64,000 bases of DNA from Sporothrix humicola (lineage: Eukaryota; Ascomycota; Sordariomycetes; Ophiostomatales; Ophiostomataceae): contig WNYE01000008.1 in assembly GCA_021396245.1 (NCBI GenBank), forward strand, positions 542,899 through 606,898, written 5' to 3'. Under the pieces are notes generated by a model. That model was not told the origin of the DNA and did not search any database. It worked only from the letters and a program-made list of their open reading frames with translations. Shown one piece after another: positions 31,792 through 43,000 of this stretch. The translations under genes and the position numbers were made by a program. Numbering within the stretch: the first letter of the stretch is position 1; every line of letters starts with the position of its first letter.

Positions 31792-34074
31792 TCACTTCTG
31801 CCCCAGATCCCGCACCAACAGCGCCTTCTTCTTTAGGCTCTTCCTCAGGTAGAACTCAACCTGAACAGACCCTGCCCCAGTTTCCTTCCTCTCTTCTCTG
31901 CTTTTCGCCAGCCAGTCGACAATGGCCGCTCTGAGTCGACTCTTAATGCTCGAGATATCAGCCATTTCAGGGGATAGGTACTCCGGCTCCTCGTCCCAAG
32001 TCTTTGAATTTCGTGCAAATGCCGCGGCGCTGCGCCGCAGCTGTTTCTGGTCGACCCTCAATGTGTGAACTAACCGGCGAGGAGGCATGCTGTGCGAGGG
32101 CCGCGCACTTGTCAAACCCAACATGCTTTGACCAACAGTCTCCGTGCTGTGGTCGGGTCCAGTATGGTGTCTGTTGGCCCCGGTAGATACAAGATGGGAT
32201 GGTGAATCAAACTGTGCCTGATTGTAAAGTTCTCGTGCCGACATAAATGAACTCCGGCTGGATTCACCTGTGGCATTCTGCTCTAGTTCAATGTCTGCCG
32301 GAATACCTTCTACCAGGCCTCCGTCTCCGAACGATATAGTAGTCTGCCAAAAGCCGTCGTCGAGTTCCATACCTTGTGGTCCCGCATCTTGGAGGACTCC
32401 ATGGCCTTGGTTGCATGAGACTCTTCCTAGTTGTTCCATGGGGTTGGATGACGGCGGCGTTTGTAGCCAACGAACGGGAATGCTTCGAATGGGTGCCCGT
32501 TTTCGGATCGGTGACAGCCGTATATGCCGTGATGCAGTTGAGTTGCCACGACGTTGAACACCTGCGCCTCGTGATGATGTAAAGTTGTACTCGATCCCAC
32601 CGGCCGATCTCATACTGCGTCTTGCTGCCGGAGCCCCTGATGGAGAATCTGTAAACATGTTGTTAAGTTGAGATACTGGGGATTGCTCATCAAGACGAGC
32701 TCCACGGCCAGGTGGTACACGAGCATTGCCAGTAGTGGGGGTCATGATGTGTCCCAGCGATAGACCGTCATCGACATCTTGAGATGGCCGGTGTTGGAAA
32801 GGACGTGTCTGGCTTTGGACCATGGCGCCCCTTCCGGAAGCACTTCCACCAAAGGAAAGTGTTGGCTGCGAGCGTACCGGTGTACTTGGTGGATATCTCC
32901 CGTGCACGTTTTGATACCTCGGTGGTTCGGGTGCCACAAATGTCTTTGCGCAAAGCCGTGCAAAGGCATCGCACAGGAACTTCTCGTCAGAAAACAAAAC
33001 ATCCGTCTTGGATGAGTCAACGTTAGCATCATAGGTGCCGGCAGGGCACCGGATGTTGAGTCTCATGAAAGTGCCACGGACTTTGGGTTGCTGCACACCC
33101 ATCTGGCCCAGGAGTCGACCAAAGCCAGTATGGAAGACGGCAAGCAGCTTGTCAACAATGCCATTGTTGTGGAAAGTAAGAGGCCGTCCATCGACAGAAA
33201 TATACCCGCCCTGTCTCAACTTGGACAGATCGGCATCGGGCCGAGGGAGGAAGGCCTCAAAGATGAAGTTCTCAGGCTTCTCCTTTAGATTGTCCGACAT
33301 TACTTGCGATAGAGTTGCTTGTCCGTTAAGCAGCTCATCTGTCGATGTAATGATCTCCTGGCATTGACGGCCAACTTCAGCGCCGAATAGCATCGCGACT
33401 GCCTGCTTCATGTTAATAGCGCCGTTTGGCGTCAGACTGGCCGCCATCGGGCGGTAAGACCATGGTGGCACTGCTTCCTTGAGAGCCTTGAAAGAAAGTC
33501 GTAAATGTGGGCGTGCCATTGCGTATCCAGTCAAAAGCGCCTTGATCGCGTTCATCGTTTTGGAAGCGTCTTCTACCGCGACCTTCCGCCTCACTGGGAG
33601 GTTTGAAAATAGGCAGGACACTGACACTGTTGTGCCCACAGGTGCAGGCACCAGTTTCCGGCTGTGGGGAGCTAGTCCCCCGATGCCTGGAACCAGTCGA
33701 AAGGTGCTCGCGATGGCCTCGTCAGAGGTACGCGTCGTGATGGCCACATAGCCCAAGGTATTGGCGCTGGCCAGGCCCTCACCTCGGAACCCGAGAGATA
33801 TCCCGCCAACTGTCTTGAGATCCTCAAAGCATCGAATCTTGCTTGTGTGGCCGCGGCGGCCGAGAGCATCAAAGTCGACGGGATTGATGCCGTGGCCATT
33901 GTCGCGTATCTCAATTTTGTCAACAGTATTTGGGCTCACGATCACATCGACAGATGTTGCGCCTGCATCAATGGCATTCTCCACGAGCTCCTTGACGAGA
34001 CTTGCCGGAGTTGCGATGACCGTCGTCGAACCAAGCAGACGGAAGGCATCTGCGGGTAGAGCCTTTATCGACAT
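31792..34074 (-). CDS. MutL-family mismatch repair ATPase, Mlh2/PMS1-like
   Basis: One exon, 760 residues. The GHKL ATPase is intact: ELVENAIDAGAT (30-40), DNGHGI (58-63), TSKI (77-80), GFRGEGLAS (95-103), followed by the transducer domain with NLPVRRKVAV and YISVDGRPL, to about residue 395. The rest is mostly disordered. No DQHA(X)2E(X)4E endonuclease motif is present, so this is not Pms1/Mlh3-type; the non-catalytic accessory MutL, Mlh2 (human PMS1-like), fits best. In yeast Mlh1-Mlh2 assists mismatch repair and limits gene-conversion tracts. The C-terminal Mlh1-interaction domain is not recognisable before the stop, so the protein may be diverged or shortened. GEGLA replaces the usual GEALA. 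Divergent from RIB4. Confidence 0.85.
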   Translation of the reverse strand: MSIKALPADAFRLLGSTTVIATPASLVKELVENAIDAGATSVDVIVSPNTVDKIEIRDNGHGINPVDFDALGRRGHTSKIRCFEDLKTVGGISLGFRGEGLASANTLGYVAITTRTSDEAIASTFRLVPGIGGLAPHSRKLVPAPVGTTVSVSCLFSNLPVRRKVAVEDASKTMNAIKALLTGYAMARPHLRLSFKALKEAVPPWSYRPMAASLTPNGAINMKQAVAMLFGAEVGRQCQEIITSTDELLNGQATLSQVMSDNLKEKPENFIFEAFLPRPDADLSKLRQGGYISVDGRPLTFHNNGIVDKLLAVFHTGFGRLLGQMGVQQPKVRGTFMRLNIRCPAGTYDANVDSSKTDVLFSDEKFLCDAFARLCAKTFVAPEPPRYQNVHGRYPPSTPVRSQPTLSFGGSASGRGAMVQSQTRPFQHRPSQDVDDGLSLGHIMTPTTGNARVPPGRGARLDEQSPVSQLNNMFTDSPSGAPAARRSMRSAGGIEYNFTSSRGAGVQRRGNSTASRHIRLSPIRKRAPIRSIPVRWLQTPPSSNPMEQLGRVSCNQGHGVLQDAGPQGMELDDGFWQTTISFGDGGLVEGIPADIELEQNATGESSRSSFMSARELYNQAQFDSPSHLVSTGANRHHTGPDHSTETVGQSMLGLTSARPSHSMPPRRLVHTLRVDQKQLRRSAAAFARNSKTWDEEPEYLSPEMADISSIKSRLRAAIVDWLAKSREERKETGAGSVQVEFYLRKSLKKKALLVRDLGQK

Positions 34075-35024
34075 TGCCGGTCAGAGTCGAGGTGGTAAAT
34101 GTCAACAAGAGGATACCATGCACTAAAAAGGCTCCAACGGGGGATGCAGTCATCGGTCTCGGAAGGATCGCTATCATCCGATGGGCGGCTGGTGTGTCTG
34201 GGAATACACTTGCATGGCAGAGAAGAAAAGGGGCAAAGGGTAGAGCATCATGATTCACATGTCTTTTTTGGTAGAACACGCTGCATTACACACTTGTGCA
34301 GGAAAGAACGAGTTACCAGAGCTATCTGGTCCTTCCTGAGATGATGCAATTCCCATCTTGGGAAGGTATGTGATGCACGTGGGGAAAGTGCATCCCATTT
34401 TCAAAACTGGCGATCCGGGGAAGGAGCAAACACACGCGACAAGGCTGTCGAACTCCGTGGAAGGTGCAAAAGGCTTCTTTTGCGGGTGTCAATTGCCTAA
34501 GACATGCGAGCCAAAGACGGACATCGCATGTTTCTTCCAGAGACAGAGCAGAGACCCAGTTTAGTAACATGGCGAGACATCATGCATTCTTCACCACGCC
34601 CCGTCCGTCGGAAGCGGAAGATAACTAATGTTTGTCCTGACCGTTTTGGTGGCAGTAGTAAACACTCTATTTTTAGCTGACTAAGTTCTGGCAATTGCTC
34701 ACATCACAAGCGCCGAGCTGGTACCTGGAAAGAAGCTCCCCACCCTGCTTCACCTTCTGGGGCATTCTACTGGTGCTGCCCCTCCAAAGAGACTTGCGAC
34801 AGTCACTCGGCTTGGATGACCTATGCTGGTTGCTACTCACTAAACCCGCTAGCTTTCATCTACATCTTACGTCGACATTTCTCTCGTTTGCTTCACTTCT
34901 CTCTCTCTTACACCACGATCAATTCAGCTTCCCAACCACCATCGCATACTCAACAGCATTTCGCAACATCTCCTACCTACCCCGCTATCCCATCCAACCT
35001 CAACAGCCACATTTACCTTTCACA
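34075..35024. promoter_or_regulatory. Divergent promoter, MutL gene / RIB4
   Basis: 950 bp between two start codons. The RIB4-proximal 170 bases are C/T-rich (34850-35015), typical of a leader. No riboswitch-like or other known element recognised. Confidence 0.5.
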
Positions 35025-35798
35025 ATGCACGACAAGGGCCCCATTTCCCAGAAGCACGACGGCTCCGGCCTCCGCATTGGCATCATCCACGCCCGCTGGA
35101 ACACTGCCATCATCGACCCTCTCCTGGAGGGCACCAAGAAGACGCTGCTTGCGAGCGGCGTCTCCGAGTCCAACATTGTCGTCGAGTCTGTCCCCGGCGC
35201 CTGGGAGCTCCCCGTGGCCGTCCAGAGGTAAGAGAGCGAATGACGGCACTATTCCACTTTTCTCCAATCCCTCGTCCCCTGCTCCCCCCGCAGATGCGAA
35301 ACTGCGACAGCTCCCTGCACGTCAGCTGTTGTCGACGCCTACCGTCCCCGGAAAAATTGCTAACAATGTCCCTCTTCCTCTCCGTCCAGATTCTACGATG
35401 CCTCGCAAGTCCAGTCGGCCAACTCGGCCAGCTCTCTCTCCGCCGGCGACCTGCTCCTCGGCGGCAGCACCACCGACCTTTCCGCCCCGACCGCCTCGGG
35501 CTCGTCCGGCGCCTCGACCCAGCAGTTCGACGCCCTCATCGCCATTGGCGTGCTGATCAAGGGCGAGACGATGCACTTTGAGTACATTGCAGACAGCGTT
35601 TCGCAGGGTCTGATGCGCGTTCAGCTGGACACTGGTGTGCCGGTCATCTTTGGCCTGCTGACGGTCCTGAACGAGAAGCAGGGTCTGGCGCGTGCCGGCG
35701 TCATTGAGGGCAGCCACAACCACGGCGAGGACTGGGGCTCGGCGGCTGTTGAGATGGCCGTGAAGCGCAAGGCTTGGGCGGCAGGCAAGCTGAACTAA
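35025..35798 (+). CDS. RIB4: 6,7-dimethyl-8-ribityllumazine synthase
   Basis: Exons 35025-35227 and 35390-35798 give 203 residues. Lumazine synthase condenses 5-amino-6-ribitylaminouracil with 3,4-dihydroxy-2-butanone 4-phosphate, the penultimate step of riboflavin synthesis. Visible blocks: LRIGIIHARWNTAII (substrate-binding Trp), ESVPGAWELPVAVQR, FDALIAIGVLIKGETMHFEYI with the catalytic-type His, VPVIFGLLTVLNEKQGLAR, and SHNHGEDWGSAAVEMA. A Ser/Gly-rich insert of about 30 residues after FYDASQVQ is usual in filamentous fungi. The 162-base intron is the longest coding intron in this window apart from the 155-base one at 39793-39639; a possible internal acceptor (CCCGCAG near 35290) does not give a conserved exon. 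Its promoter is shared with the MutL gene. Confidence 0.97.
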
Positions 35799-36754
35799 AG
35801 AGATATCTAGAACAGAAAGAAAGTAAAGCGTTGGTTATTCAATGGTCATTTTGACAGTGGCTTTGGTGTCTTTTTAGATAGCCTACATCAGGCAATCAAT
35901 CACATAAAATACAAAATCAAACAACGCAACCACTTCTGCATGTCTATGTGTGACTCTGTGTTGGATATGACTATTGCGATTTGCCGTCCTCCTGCTGTTT
36001 ATATTGTCTCTTTTTTTCTTAGCTTTAAAGAGATAAGGAATTTAAACGATTTTATCAAGAATTATTATAATAATTTTTACCTATTTTTATTTTTATTTTA
36101 ATTTTTATTTTTGAATCACGGGATATTATAATTCTTTTTGTAAGAAAAAAAAAAACCGAACACAATTAATCCAAATTGAGCATAATCTCACTTCAAAGTA
36201 ATAATAAGGTAAAGCTTAACATAGAGAAAGTATTGAATCATGGTAAAAGGGCCATACTATGCTAGTGAATGACCTCAAGCTGAGCAACATGTGAATTCGA
36301 AAGTGCAAACAAACTAAAGAAAACATCGCCTGTGATTTCGGCCTTTCTAAAACGCCCAAAGAGGAAGAAGAACCACGAGGTAGCGTAAAGTTCATGTGAT
36401 AATTAAACCATGCATTAAGATTCTGGCTGCACCCAACTCTTCGTTCGATATACAAGATATGTCTAGTGGAATAAAGAAGAAACGAATTAAAAGGAAATAG
36501 CAGAACACCTAGATTTTCTCCTCCCAAATTACCGCAAGCGTACTTGCGCGCGCTTCACATATGATGAATAAACCAAATAAAAAAAATAACCAAAACAAAA
36601 AAACAAATGATCGCGTATCCCAAATAAAAAAGAGTTCTAGTAGATCCAATTTCCCAAGGATGATTGATAGAAAAGCAACATGCAACGCAAATGAGTGTGG
36701 GAGGGGAGGGTATGAGAGAGAAACGACACCAATATCCTGTCCGGGGCGATAAGC
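35799..36754. other. Convergent 3' interval with AT-rich block
   Basis: 956 bases between RIB4 and the next, convergent gene. Bases 36000-36190 are extremely AT-rich, with T-run and A-run tracts and almost no G or C. It could be a terminator-rich 3' flank or a small RIP-mutated remnant. No coding sequence. Confidence 0.55.
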
Positions 36755-39700
36755 TTAGCTGATCAGAGCACTGAGCTCGCTGGACAGGGTCTTCTTCGAC
36801 TTCCACATCGAGCGCTTCTTATCACGCTTGGCCTTCATAGCGGCCCAGCCCTCCTCGTCATCATCGTCATCGGCAACATTGGACTGGGCAAGAGGCGAGG
36901 CGTTCTTCTGTTTCCGCGACATATCCCAGCCGGTCGGGCTTGGGCCGCGGCCGTTGGAAGTGGTGTTCTCGTTGGGGCTCATGCTGCCGCTCGTGTTCGG
37001 TCTCGGGGTGGTCGTCGAGCTGGTCTGGGCATCGCCGGTTGAGGAGCCAAGAGCACCAGACATGGTCATCGACTTGCGTAGCTCCGATGGCGAGGGAGCG
37101 GCAGGCATGTGCGAAACGGGGCGGTAGCGGCCAGGAAGACCGACGTTGCTACGCTCGGACGGGGCAATCGACGGAGCGTAGCCGTTGGCGCCCTGAATGC
37201 GGATTGATGGGGTGTAGCCAGGGTTCTGGGGCTGCTGCATCCAGGATGCCGAGCTGGGCTGGACCATGCTCATCGTGCGCATGTGCATGTCGGGGCGAGG
37301 AAGCTGCATATCCATCACGGAGCCGTTGTCCATGAACGAGTGGCGGGCCATGTCGTTGTTCATGCCCATGCCGCCCATACCGCCCATACCACCCATGCCA
37401 TCCATGCCACCCATCATGCCCATCATACCGGGACCGCCATACTGGCTGCTGCTCATCGGGCGCTGTTGCATACCGTTGGCACCGCCGTTGGCCATCATCT
37501 GCATGAACTGCATCTGCATTTGCATAAACTGCTGCATCTGCTGTGTCATCTGGATCTGGGCCTGATCGCCCGGCGTAAGCATCTGCTGAGGCATGCCCAT
37601 ACCAGGGTACATCATCTGCGGGGGAATGCCGGCCATGGGGTCGAACTGCTGGTTAGGGCCCATGTTCGGCATAGGCTTGTTCATCGCATCAAGGTTGGGG
37701 CTGCCTCTCCGCATAGCGCGGGACCGCTCCTCGCTGGCAATGACGCCGACCAGACCACCAGGCGGCAGACCACCGCTGTTTGCCTGGGGTGAACCAGCAG
37801 GAGCACCGCCGGCAAAGTTGAGCGTCTCCCGGTTGTTCGAGTTGACCAGGCCGTAAGGGTCTTGCGGCAGGTTCCGAGCAAAGACGGGGAGGCGGCCGCC
37901 GTTTGCAGGGGCGGTAGGACCGTGGGCTTCGCTGCCAACGACAGATTGGGGGCGCTGGTAGCTGGGGGCGGCGGCAGCACGGAGGTTGGGGTTGGACATC
38001 ATCGTGCTGAGACGGGTCGGCGGACGGTTCTTGCTGGGGAATCCGTGGGCAGCGAGGATGGCGAGAGGAACCTCCTCATCTTCATCCTCACCTTCGTTTT
38101 CAGAACCGGTCTGTGGAGACAGCCTGTTCGCAGCGTTGGGTGCCAAAGTGCCGAGGGTTGGCAGGTTCGGCGTTGACATGGAGAAGTGCATGCTCGAGCG
38201 AGCAGGCGTGCCCGAGGCAGCCTCGCCGGTGACCTTCATCATCTGCTGGCGGTACACAGCCATGTGTGCCTCTTGCTTTCGTCGTTGCTTCGCAGCCTGT
38301 CTTGACTTTTCGGCCTCGTCCACATCGTCCTCGTAGGTGTCGTCATCGTCATCATCGTCGTGCTGCTCCTCCTTCTTTGAGGAGCTAGCAGCCTGGCCAC
38401 TGTCTTCCCGCTCCTTGTCCTTCCGGTACCGCTCAAACTGAGCGGGCGTCATGACCTTGTTCCGGGGAGGACTGGGCTTGCGGGCAACAAAGCGCTGTGC
38501 CATTCTGCTTGAGCTAACGAGGTTCGTGTCGAAGAGGTTGTCGTCGTTCTCGGCATCCGCCTTTGCACCAAACGTCGGGGACGTGGACTCGGTAGGTACT
38601 TGGCTGTAGCCAACACCAAGAGCATCGTCACGCCGTCCGAAGCGGCTGCTGGGCGAGGAAGTCTGTTTGGTGTTGGACAGGTTGGCACCGGCGAGGAAGC
38701 GGTTGACAGTGAAGAGGGAGTCCTTCAGGAGCACAGTGTCCTCGTCTTCGGCAGCTTCGGCAGCATTGTCGATGGTTGAGCGACGGCGACCAAAGAAAGC
38801 GCTCGTTCTCTTCAGGCTGGATTCGGTAAGAGAGGTAGGGATTGGTGGAATAGAGCTCTGTGTGACGCTGGGACTGGCTCCTGATGAGGTCTGTGGCCGG
38901 CCAAGCGGAGACGCGTGTCTCGGAACGGGTGGCGCGTTCTCGTTCGGTGAGGTGCCCAAGAGCGAATTAGAGTTGAGCAATTGCTCGTTTGAGTGCTGGC
39001 TGCCCCACGAGTATGGAGAAGGTTCAATCTTGGCCGAGCCGTCAACGTTAATGGGCGTCGGCTGGTTTAGCCGGTTTCCGGTCAGGGACCGTGGAACCAG
39101 TGCCGGCCGGCCATCCTCCCGAAGAGTCATGACGCTTGTTCTCTTGTCAAAACCACCACCCAACATTTTGCTGAAATCACCACCAAGATCCAGTGTGAAC
39201 TCTTCCTCCAGTTTTGGCGGCGTTGCAGTCGTTACTGTGGACTCGGTCATAGAACGATCGCGGCTTGTCGTGGTGCTGCCCGTATCGGAACGCTTTGGGG
39301 GAGTTTGTGGTGGGGCGTCGTTGTTGGTCGGCAAGATCGGGAGATGCTTCTTGTTGCCACCAAATGAGAATGTGCGTCCAGCCGACTTGAGAAAGCTGCT
39401 CGTCGTGTTCGACTTGGGGATCGGAGGCACAGGAACGTCACCGTACAGCTTCTTGTTCTGTAGCCGGAAGTCCTCCTGCTGGTGCTGTTGCTGCTGCTGT
39501 TGGTGGAACTGCTGTTGGAACTGTTGTTGCTGCTGCTGCTGTGCGTTCAAGTCGGCAGAAGAGGGTGCTGTCGACACGTTGCTGTGGCGTGAGGAATTGT
39601 CAGACGTCGTCTTTGTCGTGTTTGATGAGCCGCTGCCCCTAGTTTTCTCATTAGCACACCGCTCAATCTCAAAATTACAAGCCTTGCATCCTTCCGGACC

Positions 39701-40035
39701 CACTGTCTTCCTAAAAGATTGGAAGATGATGGATCCTGGGATGCTTGCCATGGCCAAAGCTGAGGATGCTGGTCGCTCATCACGGGTACATACCGATTAA
39801 CGTTGAGGTTGGCAAAGATGTTGTCGTCTTCCGGATCCGCAACCATCAAGGTGTTGGGCATGCTCTGGGACTTGATAGCCAAACGCGCGTTCGGGTTCGG
39901 GGCATCAAAGTTCTTTGTTCCAGAAACAACCTCGGAACGATCCAACACGCGAAACGACGGGCCTCCTACCGAAACATTGTCGAGGTTGTCGGCGGTGGAT
40001 TTCCGCCGATTGAACGCGACCGGAAATCTAGGCAT
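36755..40035 (-). CDS. Large low-complexity protein of unknown function
   Basis: Exons 40035-39794 and 39638-36755 give 1041 residues. The N-terminus MPRFPVAFNRRKSTADNLDN, then SFRVLDRSEVV and DNIFANLNVNRGSGSSNT, looks conserved and ends in a Ser/Thr tract. A Gln-rich stretch (~113-140) follows. About residues 475-555 hold a charged helical segment (MTPAQFERYRKDKER, an Asp/Glu run, then KQRRKQEAHMAVYRQQM), the best candidate for a functional domain. A Met/Gly repeat (~815-840, MGGMGGMGG) and Met/Gln-rich stretches resemble prion-like or phase-separating regions. The end is basic (KAKRDKKRSMWKSKK). I recognise no enzymatic motif and cannot name the gene. A candidate 5'-UTR intron lies upstream (findings). 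Confidence 0.8.
37361..37430. repeat. In-frame minisatellite coding Met-Gly-Gly repeats
   Basis: Tandem 9- to 12-base units (plus-strand CCGCCCATA and CCACCCATG variants) encode MGGMGGMGG-type sequence inside the large low-complexity protein. Likely length-polymorphic; the frame is kept because the units are multiples of three. Confidence 0.75.
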
Positions 40036-43000
40036 GTAGAAAGTAGGCGAGGGGGGAGATATGAAGTAAAAAGGTGGTTGAGTAGAGGGACCCCCGAGCT
40101 GGAGAAAGGGGTGACCGAGAAAAAGCAACAACGACTAGGAGACGAAGTTGAGGCGGATGGTTTTGTTATTATTATGGATTATTGTGGAAGGGCGTAAAAT
40201 AAAACCGAGACACCAGGGGTCGTAAAACCGGTGGGTAACACGAAACAAAAGAGGTCGTGGCTTTGTTGACAGTGGACTGTCTTCCGGGGTTTCGATAACG
40301 AGTGTCGGTGGGAGCGAAAACAAATCGAATGCAGCAAACGAACGAGTGAATGGATACTGTATGCGTCCCTGGGCTGAGCAGAAGAACGACTATGACGCTA
40401 TGTGACGGACAGCTGCATAGCGAGGACAAACCCGAGTTAGCAAAGTAGTTCCCTTAGTTTTCTTCCGTACTGCGTGCTTTGTGTGTCTGTGAACGTGTGT
40501 GTCATGAGAATGGTGTGTGTGTGTATGCTTCTGTTGGTGCAAGATGAGTGGAAATGGACAACTGTGTGTAACAATGCAGGCTGCCGGGATCCAAAAGCGC
40601 ACGAGGTCTAGAGGCCGTGAAAGGGGTTGAGGAACACAAGAAAAAGCCAAAAGAGAGAGCAAGGACAAGAAAAAGTGAAGAGGAACACAGCTTTGTGCGC
40701 AAAGCAGCAACCATCCCTTGACGAGATAACCCTCTCCACAGGACTTGGACGAGATGCGAAGAAGCACAAGTCTTTGAAGAGATGCACAGGTAGCTCTTCC
40801 ACGCCACCGGCTCAACCGAACAAATACAGTGTTGGGCAGGCAATATGGGGGGCAGTGTTATTGGGCTGGGATTCGGCTTGTGGTCAGATTTGTGGGAAGG
40901 CTCGTAAAAGGCAAACTCGTATTGTGCGTGGCCGATCGGGAAGAGAGCAGGCTGTGGGCAAAAATTCAAGATCGACAATCTGCAATGCGGGTTTGTTCGA
41001 GAAGAGTTCTTTTCTTCTATCGTGCTGATCGCGGGATACCTTTGGTGGGCACTTTTGGAAAGGCAAGCAGAACAAGAAAACAGCCAAGAAGCAAACAGTA
41101 AAAATCGACCCCAGGACAACCCAACAACATGGGAAGGATGTTGGGGAGACACGAAACAACGGGGGATAATATCACACGAAGTAAAGACGGGATAGGCACC
41201 CGAGGCAGGGCAAAGTGAAAGTAGGGTGAGGCAAGTGGAGGGCAAGCAAAAACCCAGAAATCCAGGAAAAGTGTCTGGCAAAGAGCGACAGGAGATAGGG
41301 GGGCAAAGAGCGTAGAAAGGAAACGGGTGATCAGGAGAAGCGAAAGAGGCGGGATGTTGGCGTTTGAGTGTTTGGATGTTTGGGGGTTTGGTGACTTACG
41401 TGGAGGCACGCAGCGAAGATAAAAAGCACGAGCCGTCGTCTGTTGGGGTGCGACTTAATTACGAGGTCATAAGAGACACGGGAAAAAAAGCAAGGTATAT
41501 ATAAAATGTAGGCTGAAAGACGACCGAGACAAAGGCGCAGGAGGCGGAAGAAACCGAGTGACGCGGAGAGGAAGAGACACGATGCCTGCTGGGTCGAGAC
41601 AGCAAGAGTCGAAGAAGATGGAAGAGAAAGGAGTAGGAGAAGGGGGCTTTCGAAGGCGCAAAACACAGGTTCGTTGAACGGTCGTGACGAGCGGTGGCAC
41701 TTCTTGTCTGCAGCTACGAGTCGGTGTAGTATGCGAGCTGGTCGACGGTTTGCTGTTTCGCTGCGGCGTGTGTTGCTGTTGCTTGTTTGTTGATCGTCTG
41801 CGGCTGAAGGCGGCGGGTAACGCGAGAGAAGCCCGGGAAAAGGGCGTCTATACGAGGGACAGGAGCTGCCGAGGAGGACAAGGAGAGACGAGGGCGTGAT
41901 ACGTCGTCGAGCAAGAGAAGAGACACGAAAGCTGGTTCAAAGATTGGCGTCGAGGAGAGCCAAGAAAAAGAGGAAACAGAAACGAAAGATTATTAGAAAG
42001 GAAAGGAAAACGGAGACGCTGGCAATAATATTGGGCAGGTGTGATTAATGGCCGGCAAGTGGATGCGATGTGCGTCGACCCCGTATGCGGAAGAACGATT
42101 GGGCGTGCTGAACGAAAGGCACGAAACAAGAGAAAACAAAGTAGAAAAGACGGAGGAGTAAAACGAAAGTCTGAAGTTGGGAAGAAGAGAGAGGAAAATC
42201 GTACACGATACGTTTCGTTTGGTGGTGAGGAAAGAACAGGAGGACGAGCACGAGAAGGAAAGAACACGAAAGGGAGAGATGGGAAGGATGGGATGAGACG
42301 AGGCACAGGGGGGGACCGGGAGCAGCGATGAAAAAAAAAATAAAAAAAAAATACGGGCTACAAATATCGTTAATGGAGGGAAGGAATAGAGGAGCAAACA
42401 AGCAATTGGGCCAGAGTGGAGGTTTTTTTAGGATAGAAAGGGGCTTAGGGCGCTTCGAATTAGTGGGGTGGGGGGATCGCTCGCCGTGCGACGGGTGGGA
42501 AACATAGCGGGAAAGAGCGAGTGGCGAACAGTGATGGGGAGGCTACTGGCAGGCCAGCCCCAGAACAGAAAGGACAGCGAAAACCCAGAAGCACAACAGC
42601 TGAAAAAAGCTTAGTGAAAGGAGGAGTGGGCGAGGAAGGCCCAGAGGGGCAGAAGAGGGTCAGGGGGCGATCGTGTGGACAAGGGGAATGCTGGCAGCAA
42701 TGGTTGGATGGCAGGAGCGAAAGTTTATTACAGGCAGGTGCTGTGTACTGGGCCTCAAAGACTGAAAAATGCTGTCAACACTGAGCATCCACGACTGGCC
42801 GTGGCCTTTTTCTTCAGATCACCAAGGCGGTCACAATCTTTGCAAATCCAGATGTGTGTGGTTTCTTCGACATGTGCTAGAGGTGTGGTCCTTGTGAGCA
42901 TGACTAGGGGCTGGACCTGGAGACCTCGTATCAAGCAGCGGATTAGTGGGCAAAAGCGGCGCTAAAGAGCATTCTTCTGTTTGCGCTTTCATAGGCAAGA

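Noticed and set aside
35228..35389. Extra mini-exon inside the RIB4 intron after CCCGCAG
   Set aside because: It would break the continuous VQRFYDASQ segment expected in fungal lumazine synthases and matches no conserved block.
38667..39800. 377-residue plus-strand open frame with Cys run
   Set aside because: The Cys stretch is the complement of the poly-Gln tract; shadow of the low-complexity protein gene.
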